The notes beneath the pieces are model-generated. The model did no database searches, was not told where the DNA came from, and saw only the letters and a program-made list of their open reading frames with translations. This document shows, in pieces, positions 50,751 to 60,224 of a stretch of DNA of 64,000 nt (position 1 is its first letter; each line of letters begins with the position of its first letter). The translations under genes and the position numbers were made by a program. This stretch comes from Clostridiales bacterium (GTDB lineage: Bacteria; Bacillota; Clostridia; Lachnospirales; Lachnospiraceae): the NCBI GenBank assembly GCA_018374355.1, contig JAHAFI010000008.1, positions 1 to 64,000 of the forward strand. Direction: 5' to 3'.

Positions 50751-51664
50751 ACTTCCACCTCCAGTAAGGTAAGGATCAGCGCCATACGCACGTACACGCC
50801 GTACTGTACCTGTTTGAAATATACAGCTCTCGGATCGGAATCCACTTCTGTGGAAATCTCATTGACACGGGGCAGCGGATGGAGAACCAGCATCTCCGGT
50901 CCGGCCATTGCCATTTTTTCTTTGTCCAGAATATAGAAGTCTTTCATACGAACGTAGTCATCTTCGTTGAAGAAACGCTCTCTCTGTACCCGGGTCATGT
51001 ACAGGATATCCAGTTCAGGAAGGGCATCTTCCATGCGGATTACTTCTTTGAATTCATGGCCGCTGGCACGAAGCACATCGTCACGGATATAGTCGGGAAT
51101 TCTCAGCTCTTCCGGGGAAATCAGTACAAATTTCACACCTTCGTAGCGGACTAACGCTTCGATCAGGGAATGAACGGTACGGCCGAATTTCAGGTCGCCG
51201 CAAAGCCCTACCGTGATATTGTCCAGACGTCCCTTCAGGGAGCGGATGGTCAAAAGGTCGGTTAAGGTCTGTGTGGGGTGCTGATGTCCGCCGTCACCGG
51301 CATTGATTACCGGGATACGGGAAGCGATGGATGCAACCAGCGGAGCACCTTCTTTTGGGTGGCGCATAGCGCAGATATCTGCAAAACAGGAGACTGTGCG
51401 GATGGTATCTGCTACACTTTCCCCTTTTGCGGCAGAACTGGAACTTGCAGAAGAAAAGCCCAGAGCCTTACCTCCCAAATTCATCATAGCTGCTTCAAAA
51501 CTGAGACGGGTACGGGTACTCGGTTCGTAAAACAGAGTAGCGATTTTTTTACCATCACATGCATGTGCATATTTTTCCGGATTCTTCTCGATGTCGTTTG
51601 CAAGGTCAAGAATCTGACCCAGTTCCTCTACGGAGAGATCCAGTGGACTCATAAGATGTCTCAT
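50744..51664 (-). CDS. pyrB: Aspartate carbamoyltransferase catalytic chain
   Basis: 306 residues with carbamoyl-phosphate motif STRTRLSFE, HPTQTLTDL and HPLPRVNEI. It condenses carbamoyl phosphate and aspartate to carbamoyl aspartate, the committed pyrimidine step. ATG 51664 is chosen for AAGGAGGTATGAT upstream; an in-frame extension of 52 codons has no family match. The promoter lies at 51727-51699. Confidence 0.96.
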   Translation of the reverse strand: MRHLMSPLDLSVEELGQILDLANDIEKNPEKYAHACDGKKIATLFYEPSTRTRLSFEAAMMNLGGKALGFSSASSSSAAKGESVADTIRTVSCFADICAMRHPKEGAPLVASIASRIPVINAGDGGHQHPTQTLTDLLTIRSLKGRLDNITVGLCGDLKFGRTVHSLIEALVRYEGVKFVLISPEELRIPDYIRDDVLRASGHEFKEVIRMEDALPELDILYMTRVQRERFFNEDDYVRMKDFYILDKEKMAMAGPEMLVLHPLPRVNEISTEVDSDPRAVYFKQVQYGVYVRMALILTLLEVEVC

Positions 51665-51698
51665 ATCATACCTCCTTGCTAAATTTTCTCTATCCTCC

Positions 51699-51727
51699 AT
51701 CATATAATAAATCCTGAGTGATTTCAA
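51699..51727 (-). promoter_or_regulatory. Promoter of pyrBI
   Basis: On the minus strand TTGAAA (51727-51722), 17-bp spacer, TATGAT (51704-51699). I see no obvious PyrR-type leader; the leader is short (~30 nt). Confidence 0.65.
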
Positions 51728-51756
51728 GAAAAAAATGGAGTAATTTGAATAATTAT

Positions 51757-51818
51757 GGTAACAGTTCAGCATTCTACTGTCCCGCGAGGTGCTGCTGTGA
51801 ATGGAGTGAACATTAACC
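51757..51818. repeat. 62-bp intergenic palindromic repeat (REP/MITE-like)
   Basis: The ends GGTAACAGTTCA and TGAACATTAACC are near-inverted. The interior (GCTGCTGTGAATGGAGTGAA) matches, in inverse orientation, the 27-bp unit at 41957-41983 in about 19 of 22 bases. It sits between the pyrBI promoter and folC. Confidence 0.55.
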
Positions 51819-51896
51819 AATGATCTTATTTCTTGTAAAATGGAAAATGATGTACTATAATGAGGAAAACAAGGTAAAGAGGTAAAGTGTAAAATT

Positions 51897-53186
51897 ATGG
51901 ATTATCAGGAAGCGAGAAAATATATTGATACCTATTTTGATGTGAGCCAGCGGTACGGCGGTACCATGGGACTGGATTCTATCCGCTGCTTTTTGGAGCA
52001 TCTGGGAAACCCTCAGGAGGATTTGAAATTTATCCACATCGGCGGAACCAACGGAAAAGGAAGTGTAGGAGCTTATCTGGACAGGGTTTTAAGGGAAGCG
52101 GGTTACCGTGTGGGAAGATATGTGTCCCCCACGCTGTATGAGTACCGGGAAAGAATTCAGGTAAGCGGCGTATACATATCCGAGGAAGAATTTGCAGAAC
52201 TTGTGAGCTTTGTGGCTCCGGTACTGGAGGAGATCAAAGAGAAGAAGGAACCGGTCCCCTCCCCCTTTGAGATTGAAACCGTACTGTCCTTTCTTTATTA
52301 TAAAGAGAAAAAATGCGATCTGGTTTTGCTGGAATGCGGACTGGGAGGAGAGACGGACGCTACCAATATCGTTCAAAATACAGAGCTGGCGGTGCTGACT
52401 TCCATCAGCATGGATCACATGGAGTTTCTGGGAGATACCATCGGTGCCATTGCAAAACAGAAGGCCGGAATCATCAAGCCGGGAGCGTCTGTCGTTACCT
52501 GCCTGCAGCAGCCGGAGGCAGCGGTGGAGATTGAAAAGAAATGCCGGGAAGGCAGAAACCTTCTTGCAGTGGGAAAGGTCTATAACGCGCAGGTTCTGGA
52601 GTCGGATCTGGAACATCTGACCTTTACCTTCGGGGGAAGGACAGTGACCATCCATCTGGCGGGAGCCCACCAGTTGGAAAACGCAGTACTCGCCCTGACC
52701 GGGGTACAGGCTCTTTTGGATAGAGGATATGAGATTACAGAAGAACAGATTCAGGCGGGATTTGAAAAGGCAGAGTGGAACGGAAGATTTACCGTTCTCC
52801 GAAAAGCTCCGTATTTTATCGTAGATGGAGCCCACAATCCCGATGCGGCAAAAAAATTAAAAAAATCCATCCGGATGTATTTTCCGGGAAAACGACTGAT
52901 TTTTCTTATGGGACTTTTCAGGGATAAGCAGTACGAGGAGATTTCCGCCATGCTGGCGCCTATGGCAGATACAGTGGTAGCCATGGAGGCGGCAGATAAT
53001 CCCAGAGCCCTTCCGGCAGAGGAACTGGCGGAGACAGTAAAAAAGTATAATAAGAATGTGAGGGCTTCGAAAAACCTCAGGGAGGCCGTGGAAATGGGGC
53101 TTTCCCTTGCAGGAAAAGAGGATGTGGTGATCGCTTTCGGTTCACTGTCATTTATCAGCGAGATTACGGACATTGTAAAGGGATAA
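51897..53186 (+). CDS. folC: Folylpolyglutamate/dihydrofolate synthase
   Basis: 429 residues of the Mur-ligase type FolC family: P-loop IHIGGTNGKGSVGAYL, then SPTLYEYRERIQVSG, GLGGETDATN, SISMDHMEFLGDTIGAIAKQKAGIIK and VDGAHNPDAAKKL. It adds glutamate to folates (and perhaps to dihydropteroate) in the cytosol. The first gene of a run continuing with pheA 16 bp later. Confidence 0.94.
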   Translation: MDYQEARKYIDTYFDVSQRYGGTMGLDSIRCFLEHLGNPQEDLKFIHIGGTNGKGSVGAYLDRVLREAGYRVGRYVSPTLYEYRERIQVSGVYISEEEFAELVSFVAPVLEEIKEKKEPVPSPFEIETVLSFLYYKEKKCDLVLLECGLGGETDATNIVQNTELAVLTSISMDHMEFLGDTIGAIAKQKAGIIKPGASVVTCLQQPEAAVEIEKKCREGRNLLAVGKVYNAQVLESDLEHLTFTFGGRTVTIHLAGAHQLENAVLALTGVQALLDRGYEITEEQIQAGFEKAEWNGRFTVLRKAPYFIVDGAHNPDAAKKLKKSIRMYFPGKRLIFLMGLFRDKQYEEISAMLAPMADTVVAMEAADNPRALPAEELAETVKKYNKNVRASKNLREAVEMGLSLAGKEDVVIAFGSLSFISEITDIVKG

Positions 53187-53202
53187 AAGAAGGAGCAGAA
53201 AA

Positions 53203-54333
53203 ATGTTGGACTTACTTGAAATCAGAAATCAAATAGATACGATAGACAGCCAGATGGTAAAATTGTTTGAGGAGAGAATGAAGCTGTGCTCTGAGGTGGC
53301 AGAATTTAAAATCCAAAACGGGAAAGAGGTTCTGGACAGAAAAAGAGAGCAGGAAAAACTGGAAGCTCTCTCTAAAATGGCAGAAGCCCCCTTCAATCAG
53401 GTGGGGGTGCAGGAACTCTTCCGGCAGGTGATGGCCATGAGCCGCAAGCTTCAGTACGGGATTTTAAACGAGCACGGAAAGAGTGAACCGATTCCCTTCC
53501 GCAAAGTGAACGCCCTCCCCATGCAGCGGGCCAAAGTGGTCTTTCAGGGGGTGGAAGGAGCGTACAGCTTTACCGCTATGCACAGTTTTTTCGGGGAAGC
53601 CATCGAAAGCTTCAATGTGGAAACTTGGAGAGACGCCATGGAAGCCATCAAAAACGGTGAGGCAGAATATGCGGTGCTGCCCATCGAAAATTCCACGGCG
53701 GGAATCGTGGCCGATATCTACGATCTTCTGGTAGAATACCATCACAGCATCGTGGGAGAGCAGATCATTCAGGTGAATCACGCATTGATGGGACTGAAAA
53801 ACAGCAGCTTATCCGAGATCAAAACGGTCTACTCCCATCCTCAGGCGCTGGCCCAGTGCAGCAAATTTCTGGAACGCCACCCGGAATGGAAGGCGGAGCC
53901 GTACATCAATACCGCCATGGCGGCGAAAAAAGTCAGGGAGGACGGAGATCTGTCACAGGCGGCCATTGCAAGCCCCTATGCGGCCCAGTGTTTCGGTCTT
54001 CAGATATTAAAGCCCCATGTATTCTCCAGTCAGGAGAATTTTACCCGGTTCATCATTGTCTCTAAGGAGGATATCTATGCGGAGGGCGCGGAAAAAATAA
54101 GCGTCTGCTTTGAAATCCCCCATGAGAGCGGAAGCCTTTACAATATTTTATCTCATTTTATCTACAACGATCTGAATATGACCAAGATCGAGTCCCGTCC
54201 CATCCCGGAGAAAAACTGGGAATACCGTTTCTTTGTGGATTTTGAGGGGAATCTGGGTGACAGCGGCGTAAAAAATGCCCTCAGGGGAATTCGGGAAGAG
54301 GCAAATAATCTTCGTATTTTAGGAAATTACTAG
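53203..54333 (+). CDS. pheA: Bifunctional chorismate mutase/prephenate dehydratase
   Basis: 376 residues: AroQ-type chorismate mutase (1-90; LLEIRNQIDTIDSQMVKLFEERMKL and VLDRKREQEKLEAL), prephenate dehydratase (about 107-290; VEGAYSFTAM, PIENSTAGIVADIYDLL) and an ACT regulatory domain (300-376) with MTKIESRPIPEK, the ESRP phenylalanine-binding motif. It makes phenylpyruvate and is feedback-inhibited by Phe. GAAGGAGCAGAAAA precedes ATG 53203. Confidence 0.96.
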   Translation: MLDLLEIRNQIDTIDSQMVKLFEERMKLCSEVAEFKIQNGKEVLDRKREQEKLEALSKMAEAPFNQVGVQELFRQVMAMSRKLQYGILNEHGKSEPIPFRKVNALPMQRAKVVFQGVEGAYSFTAMHSFFGEAIESFNVETWRDAMEAIKNGEAEYAVLPIENSTAGIVADIYDLLVEYHHSIVGEQIIQVNHALMGLKNSSLSEIKTVYSHPQALAQCSKFLERHPEWKAEPYINTAMAAKKVREDGDLSQAAIASPYAAQCFGLQILKPHVFSSQENFTRFIIVSKEDIYAEGAEKISVCFEIPHESGSLYNILSHFIYNDLNMTKIESRPIPEKNWEYRFFVDFEGNLGDSGVKNALRGIREEANNLRILGNY

Positions 54334-54347
54334 GACAGGTGACGAAT

Positions 54348-55640
54348 ATGACAGGAATCAGAGACTGTATTTTATACAGGGAATTTGAACAGGGAGAACT
54401 TTTAAAAAATATGACGGAGCTGATGGAGGACATCAATCATCCCAAGGTATTGTACGGGAAGAACGGAAGTTTTTTCCGGTGCATCCATCAGTTGGTGGAA
54501 ATGGCCGGAGACTATGGATTTTCAGGAAATCTGTGGCACAACTATCTGACCTTTCTTCTGGTAAATAATGAAAATGCATTCAGTACCGCCTGTGAAATCG
54601 TAGGGCCGGTGAAAGGAAGCATCAACGAAATAGCGAAACACGATTTCGCCATTTTCAAGGAGCTGTATGATTTTGACCTGAAAAAATTTGAGGCGCTGTA
54701 TCCGTCTCTGGATATGAGCCTGATCACCGATTACCGGAATATCAACGAACACAGCAAGCTGTTCAATAAACGGATACGGGACCGGATCTGCAGTCTGGCT
54801 GTCCGTCTTTGCGAGGCGGGAAGTGTGGAAGCTTTTATGGAGGAGATGGTGCAGTTTTACCGGGACTTCGGCGTGGGAAAACTGGGACTTCACAAGGCTT
54901 TCCGGGTAGACGGGGAAGTATCCCCCGCAAGGATTGTTCCAATCACCAATATCGCCCATGTACATCTGGACGATTTGGTGGGATATGAGATTGCAAAGAA
55001 AAAATTGATTGACAATACAGAAGCTTTTGTGGAGGGAAGAAGAGCAAATAACTGCCTGCTGTTCGGCGATGCGGGTACGGGAAAATCTTCCAGCATCAAA
55101 GGTATTCTGAACCAGTATTACGATAAAGGGCTTAGGATCATCGAGGTTTACAAACATCAGTTTAAAGATTTAAACGATGTGATCGCCCAGATCAAAAACA
55201 GGAATTACAAATTCATCATTTACATGGATGATCTTTCTTTTGAGGAATTTGAAATAGAATATAAATATCTGAAGGCGGTGATTGAGGGCGGTCTGGAGAA
55301 AAAACCGGACAATATCCTGATCTATGCCACCTCCAACCGCCGCCATCTGGTGCGGGAAAAATTTTCGGACAAGGAGGAGAGAAGAGACGATCTCCATGCC
55401 TCCGATACCGTGCAGGAAAAGCTGTCGCTGGTATCCCGGTTCGGGGTTTCCATTTTCTTCTGCGCGCCGGATAAAAAGGAATTTCAGAATATCGTGAAAG
55501 TTCTGGCCCAGCGGTATCACATAGAAATGCCGGAGGAGGAACTTTTATTGGAAGCAAATAAATGGGAACTGCAGCACGGCGGCTTATCCGGCAGGACAGC
55601 CCAGCAGTTCATCGACTACCTTGCAGGTAAAGCCAGATAA
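54348..55640 (+). CDS. DUF815-family AAA ATPase
   Basis: 430 residues: an N-terminal helical region (about 1-200) and an AAA+ ATPase domain with Walker A FGDAGTGKSSS (about 235-245), Walker B FIIYMDDLSFE and sensor IYATSNRRHLV. DUF815 (PF05673) proteins are widespread but uncharacterised. GTG 54339 is a possible earlier start; ATG 54348 has AGGTG upstream. It is one of a tight run: pheA (14 bp upstream) and ppx (14 bp downstream). Confidence 0.9.
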   Translation: MTGIRDCILYREFEQGELLKNMTELMEDINHPKVLYGKNGSFFRCIHQLVEMAGDYGFSGNLWHNYLTFLLVNNENAFSTACEIVGPVKGSINEIAKHDFAIFKELYDFDLKKFEALYPSLDMSLITDYRNINEHSKLFNKRIRDRICSLAVRLCEAGSVEAFMEEMVQFYRDFGVGKLGLHKAFRVDGEVSPARIVPITNIAHVHLDDLVGYEIAKKKLIDNTEAFVEGRRANNCLLFGDAGTGKSSSIKGILNQYYDKGLRIIEVYKHQFKDLNDVIAQIKNRNYKFIIYMDDLSFEEFEIEYKYLKAVIEGGLEKKPDNILIYATSNRRHLVREKFSDKEERRDDLHASDTVQEKLSLVSRFGVSIFFCAPDKKEFQNIVKVLAQRYHIEMPEEELLLEANKWELQHGGLSGRTAQQFIDYLAGKAR

Positions 55641-55654
55641 AGGAGTGTGGGACT

Positions 55655-57202
55655 ATGGCAGTACTTACATTTGCCGCAATTGACATTGGTTCTTACAATG
55701 TGGCTATGGAGATTTTTGAGATCAGCAGAAAACAGGGGATTAAATCCATTGATTTTGTGGACTGCAGGATGGAACTGGGACGGGACACCTATGCGGAGGG
55801 AAGAATCAGCAACGAAATGGTGAAAAAGCTGTGTCAGGTTCTGAATGATTACAAGCGGATCATGAAGGAATATCAGGTGAGCGAGTACCGGATCTGTTCC
55901 ACCAGCGCCCTTCGTGAGGCCGAAAACGGGGAACTGGTGTTGGATAAGATCTACCAGAACACAGGCATGCGGGTGCATGTGCTGGGAAATTCCGAGCAGC
56001 GTTTTCTGGGATACAAGGCCATAGCCAGTACGGAGGCGGATTTTGCGAAAATCATCGCAAAGGGAACTGCCGTTTTGGATATCGGAGGGGGAAGCATCCA
56101 GATTTCCCTTTTCGATAAGGATATGCTGATTACCACACAGAATATTAAGCTGGGAAATTTAAGAATCCGTGAGCGGCTCATGAATCTGGAAAGCGCAGTG
56201 CTCCACTATGAGACTTTAGTGGAGGAATTTATCCGAAACGAGATGATCAGCTTTAAAAAGCTGCATCTGAAAGACAGGAAAATCGAAAATGTGATTCTCA
56301 TCGGAGACTATACCCCGGATATACTGGTGAATTATGTGGGCGATCAGAGGGTGATTAAAAAAGAGCAGTTTCTGGAGCTGTACCAGAAGATTGTCAGCCG
56401 TTCTCCCATCGAGCTTGCGATGTTTTTGAATACCTCTCTGGAAAATGCCTCCCTGCTGATACCAACTGCGATTATTTATCGGTATTTCATGGACATTCTG
56501 GGGGCAGATACCATATGGGCGCCGGGAACCCAGTTGACGGACGGAATTGCTTATGACTATGCGGAAAAAATGAAGATGATCCGCTCCAGCCATAATTTTG
56601 AAAATGACATTGCCATGGCGGTGAGAAATATCGGAAAACGGTACGGAGTCAGCAAATCCCATGTGCAGATGGTGGCAAAGACGGCGCTGACCATTTTTGA
56701 CAGCACGAAAAAGATTCACGGTATGGGGCCGAGGGAGAGACTTTTGCTGGAATGCGCCGTGTATCTTCATGACTGCGGGAAATACATCAGTCTGGTGAAC
56801 ATGGCAGAATGCAATTACCACATCATCATGGCCACGGAGATTATCGGAATTTCCCATCGGGAGAGGGAGATGATCGCTCAGACCGTGCGGATGAATACCC
56901 TTCCGGTGGAATCCTTCGATTCCCTTAGTAAGAGAAGCGATCTGGGACTGGCGGAATATCTGATAGTAAATAAGCTGGTTGCGATTTTGAGGCTGGCAAA
57001 CGGTATGGACCGGAGCCATCTGCAGAAAATCCAGCAGATCAAAGCAGTGGTCCACGAGGAAGAGCTGCGGCTGAATCTGGTCACCAATCAGGATTATACG
57101 CTGGAGCAGGGGCTTTTGAGTGAAAAAATCGATTTCTTTGAGGATGTATTTGGAATCCGGCCGGTATTTAAGGTGAAACGGTCGATGGAAGGAGGCAGAT
57201 AG
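55655..57202 (+). CDS. ppx: Ppx/GppA exopolyphosphatase with C-terminal HD domain
   Basis: 515 residues: actin-like ATPase-fold Ppx/GppA domain (1-300) with AAIDIGSYNVAMEIF, CSTSALREAENG, EQRFLGYKA and LDIGGGSIQISLF, and an HD-type C-terminal domain (about 325-500) with VYLHDCGKYISLV. It hydrolyses terminal phosphates of polyphosphate or pppGpp. AAAGGAGTGTGGGACT precedes ATG 55655. It is directly followed by ppk, so the enzyme pair for polyphosphate breakdown and synthesis is co-transcribed. Confidence 0.93.
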   Translation: MAVLTFAAIDIGSYNVAMEIFEISRKQGIKSIDFVDCRMELGRDTYAEGRISNEMVKKLCQVLNDYKRIMKEYQVSEYRICSTSALREAENGELVLDKIYQNTGMRVHVLGNSEQRFLGYKAIASTEADFAKIIAKGTAVLDIGGGSIQISLFDKDMLITTQNIKLGNLRIRERLMNLESAVLHYETLVEEFIRNEMISFKKLHLKDRKIENVILIGDYTPDILVNYVGDQRVIKKEQFLELYQKIVSRSPIELAMFLNTSLENASLLIPTAIIYRYFMDILGADTIWAPGTQLTDGIAYDYAEKMKMIRSSHNFENDIAMAVRNIGKRYGVSKSHVQMVAKTALTIFDSTKKIHGMGPRERLLLECAVYLHDCGKYISLVNMAECNYHIIMATEIIGISHREREMIAQTVRMNTLPVESFDSLSKRSDLGLAEYLIVNKLVAILRLANGMDRSHLQKIQQIKAVVHEEELRLNLVTNQDYTLEQGLLSEKIDFFEDVFGIRPVFKVKRSMEGGR

Positions 57203-57203
57203 T

Positions 57204-59357
57204 ATGGACAATGCAGAATATAAAAAACCGGAGTATTACTGGAACAGGGAATTGAGCTGGCTGGGATTTGACGAGCGGATTTTAGGGGAGGCCAGAGACC
57301 GTCAGATTCCGTTGTTTGAACGATTAAAATTTTTAAGCATTACGTCTTCCAATCTGGATGAATTTTTTATGGTAAGGGTTGCGTCCTTAAAGGACATGGT
57401 GCACGCCGGTTATGAAAAGCCGGATATTGCGGGAATGTCTCCTAAGGTACAGCTTCGTCAGATCAGCGGGAAGACCCACAAACTGGTAGAGGAGCAGTAT
57501 CGGGTATATACAAAATCCCTTTTGCCCTCCCTGCGCCATGTGGGACTTTATATGGTGAACAGCCACGAAGATCTGACAAAGGAGCAGGCAGCCTTTGTGG
57601 ACGCTTATTTTGAAGAAAACATTTACCCGGTGCTCACCCCCATGGCGATGGATTCCTCCCGCCCGTTCCCGCTGGTGCGGAATAAGACGCTGAATCTGGG
57701 AGCGCTTATAAAGAAGAAAGACAGCGCAAAAAATAAGGAGGCGCTGGAATTTGCCACGGTTCAGGTGCCTTCGGTGCTCCCACGGTTTGTGGAGCTTCCT
57801 CAGGGAGAAAACGGGGAGAGGTACATGATCCTTCTGGAAGAGATCATTGAGCGCAATATCGGAAAGCTGTTTTTGAGCTACGATGTGGTATGCACCCATC
57901 CCTACCGGATCATGAGAAATGCAGACTTGTCCTTCGATGAGGATGAGGCCGCCGATCTTCTGAAGGAGATCCAGAAGCAGTTGAAAAAACGCCAGTGGGG
58001 AGAGGTTATCCGGCTGGAAGTACAGGAGGGCATGGATTCCCGGCTTCTCGGCATTTTGAAAAAGGAATTTAACAGCAAAGAGGAGGATATCTTTGCAATC
58101 AACGGTCCGCTGAATCTGACCTTCCTGATGAAAATGTACGGTTTAGACGGATTTGAACAGTATAAAACCCCGAAATATACCCCTCAGCCGATTCCGGCTC
58201 TGCAAAATGAAGATGATATTTTTACCAATATCCGAAAAGGGGATATTCTCCTTCATCATCCGTATTACACCTTTGATCCGGTGGTTGACTTTGTTAAAAA
58301 AGCGGCGAAGGACCCCAATGTTTTAGCAATCAAGCAGACCCTGTACCGGGTAAGCGGAAATTCGCCCATCATTGCAGCCCTTGCGCAGGCGGCGGAAAAC
58401 GGAAAACAGGTTTCCGTTCTGGTAGAGCTGAAAGCCCGTTTTGACGAGGAACACAATATCGTATGGGCGAAGATGCTGGAAAAGGCGGGCTGCCACGTAA
58501 TTTACGGCCTGCTGGGACTGAAAACCCACAGTAAGATCACGCTGGTGGTGCGCAGAGAGGAAGAGGGAATCCGCAGATACGTCCATCTGGGAACCGGAAA
58601 CTACAACGATTCCACGGCGAAGCTGTATACTGACTGCGGCCTTTTGACCTGCAGCGAGAAGATTGGTCAGGATGCCACAGCCGTATTCAACATGCTTTCG
58701 GGATATTCGGAGCCCAGCACATGGAACAAGCTGGTGGTTGCGCCTCTGTGGATGAGAAACCGTTTCCTTCATCTGATCCGTATGGAGGCAGAGCACGCAA
58801 AAAGAGGGCAGAAAGGCCATATCATCGCAAAGATGAATTCCCTCTGCGACCGGGACATTATTGCGGCGCTGTATGAGGCTTCTGCGGCAGGAGTAAAAAT
58901 TGAACTGATCATCCGGGGAATCTGCTGTCTGAAGGCAGGGGTTCCGGGAATCAGTGAAAATATCACGGTTCATTCCATTGTGGGCAATTTCCTTGAACAC
59001 GCCAGAATCTTTTATTTCTACAGCGGCGGTCAGGAGGAAATCTACATGGGAAGCGCCGACTGGATGCCGAGAAATCTGGACAAGCGTGTGGAAATCATTT
59101 TCCCGGTGGAGGACGAGAAGCTGAAAAAGGAGCTGATCCATATTCTGGATATCCAGCTTGCGGACAATACGAAGGCCCATCTGCTGCAGCCGGACGGAAC
59201 GTATGTAAAACCGGATAAGCGGGGAAAAACTTTAGTGTGCGCACAGGAATATTTCTGCGAGGAGGCGGTGGAGAGAAACCGGAAGCCTCAGGAAACCGGA
59301 CAGTACCGGGTATTTATTCCTGCGGAGCATTATGAGGAAAAAGAGCCGCAAGAGTAG
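57204..59357 (+). CDS. ppk: Polyphosphate kinase 1
   Basis: 717 residues with Ppk1 motifs: YWNRELSWLGFDERIL at the N-terminus, ITSSNLDEFFMVRVA, the catalytic His in GLKTHSKITLVVRRE, YVHLGTGNYNDSTAKLYTD and MGSADWMPRNLDKRVEI. It makes polyphosphate reversibly from ATP at the membrane. It starts 1 bp after ppx and ends with a terminator at 59382. Confidence 0.96.
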   Translation: MDNAEYKKPEYYWNRELSWLGFDERILGEARDRQIPLFERLKFLSITSSNLDEFFMVRVASLKDMVHAGYEKPDIAGMSPKVQLRQISGKTHKLVEEQYRVYTKSLLPSLRHVGLYMVNSHEDLTKEQAAFVDAYFEENIYPVLTPMAMDSSRPFPLVRNKTLNLGALIKKKDSAKNKEALEFATVQVPSVLPRFVELPQGENGERYMILLEEIIERNIGKLFLSYDVVCTHPYRIMRNADLSFDEDEAADLLKEIQKQLKKRQWGEVIRLEVQEGMDSRLLGILKKEFNSKEEDIFAINGPLNLTFLMKMYGLDGFEQYKTPKYTPQPIPALQNEDDIFTNIRKGDILLHHPYYTFDPVVDFVKKAAKDPNVLAIKQTLYRVSGNSPIIAALAQAAENGKQVSVLVELKARFDEEHNIVWAKMLEKAGCHVIYGLLGLKTHSKITLVVRREEEGIRRYVHLGTGNYNDSTAKLYTDCGLLTCSEKIGQDATAVFNMLSGYSEPSTWNKLVVAPLWMRNRFLHLIRMEAEHAKRGQKGHIIAKMNSLCDRDIIAALYEASAAGVKIELIIRGICCLKAGVPGISENITVHSIVGNFLEHARIFYFYSGGQEEIYMGSADWMPRNLDKRVEIIFPVEDEKLKKELIHILDIQLADNTKAHLLQPDGTYVKPDKRGKTLVCAQEYFCEEAVERNRKPQETGQYRVFIPAEHYEEKEPQE

Positions 59358-59381
59358 GGAACTGCTCAGGAGATTAGAGAA

Positions 59382-59419
59382 AAAGGGTGCTGTAAAAAGA
59401 ATATTTTGCAGCATCCTTT
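59382..59419 (+). terminator. Terminator of the folC-to-ppk run
   Basis: AAAGGGTGCTG (59382-59392) pairs with CAGCATCCTTT (59409-59419); one mispaired position. Confidence 0.8.
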
Positions 59420-59438
59420 GTTAATACAGGGAGAAATT

Positions 59439-59455
59439 TGTAAGCATTTGGTAAA
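59439..59455 (+). promoter_or_regulatory. OmpR-type direct repeat before the response regulator
   Basis: TGTAAG-N5-GGTAAA, 11-bp periodicity, close to the WalR/OmpR box form. A -10 candidate TACAAT (59478-59483) follows. Autoregulation is likely. Confidence 0.55.
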
Positions 59456-59522
59456 GACTTTCTGGATACCGGCATGCTACAATTGGTAGGTATACAAAAA
59501 CGAAAAATCAGGAGGTACAGTC

Positions 59523-60224
59523 ATGGAGGACACCAGAATTTTGGTAGTGGACGATGAAAAGGAAATCGCAGATCTTCTGGAATTATATCTGATCAGCGAT
59601 GGATTTCAGGTAAAGAAAGCATATGACGCACAGGAAGGTCTGGAAATCATGAAAAATGAAAAGATCGATCTGGTACTTTTAGATATTATGATGCCTAAGA
59701 TCGACGGTCTTGAGATGTGCAGAAGAATCAGGGAGAAAAATAATGTTCCGATCATCATGGTCAGCGCCAAAACGCAGGAACTGGATAAGATTGTGGGTCT
59801 GACTACAGGGGCGGATGATTATGTGACGAAGCCCTTTAATCCTCTGGAGCTGATGGCAAGGGTTAAATCCCAGCTTCGCAGATACCGGGATTTGAATCCG
59901 GCGCAGGAGAAACAGTCGGAGAGCAATATCATTCAGTTGAAAAATATTACGATCAATAAGGAAACCCATCAGGTGTTTGTGGATGGGGAGAGCATCAAAC
60001 TGACTCCCATTGAATTTGACATTCTTTATCTTCTGGCCAATCATCCGGGCCGGGTGTTCAGCACCGACGAGATTTTCGAAAAGGTATGGAATGAAAAGGT
60101 TTATGAGGCAAATAATACAGTGATGGTACATATCCGCCGTTTGAGAGGAAAGATGAAGGACGATACCAGAGCGGATAAGATTATCACCACCGTCTGGGGG
60201 GTTGGCTATAAAATTGAAAACTAA
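59523..60224 (+). CDS. VanR/PhoB-type response regulator
   Basis: 233 residues: a receiver domain (1-120) with acidic pocket VVDDEKE, phospho-acceptor Asp in LLDIMMPKIDG, MVSAKT and DDYVTKPF, and an OmpR winged helix (about 138-233; IKLTPIEFDILYLLANHPGRVFS, MVHIRRLRGKM and TTVWGVGYK). The kinase gene overlaps its end by 23 bp. AATCAGGAGGTACAGTC precedes ATG 59523. Confidence 0.93.
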   Translation: MEDTRILVVDDEKEIADLLELYLISDGFQVKKAYDAQEGLEIMKNEKIDLVLLDIMMPKIDGLEMCRRIREKNNVPIIMVSAKTQELDKIVGLTTGADDYVTKPFNPLELMARVKSQLRRYRDLNPAQEKQSESNIIQLKNITINKETHQVFVDGESIKLTPIEFDILYLLANHPGRVFSTDEIFEKVWNEKVYEANNTVMVHIRRLRGKMKDDTRADKIITTVWGVGYKIEN

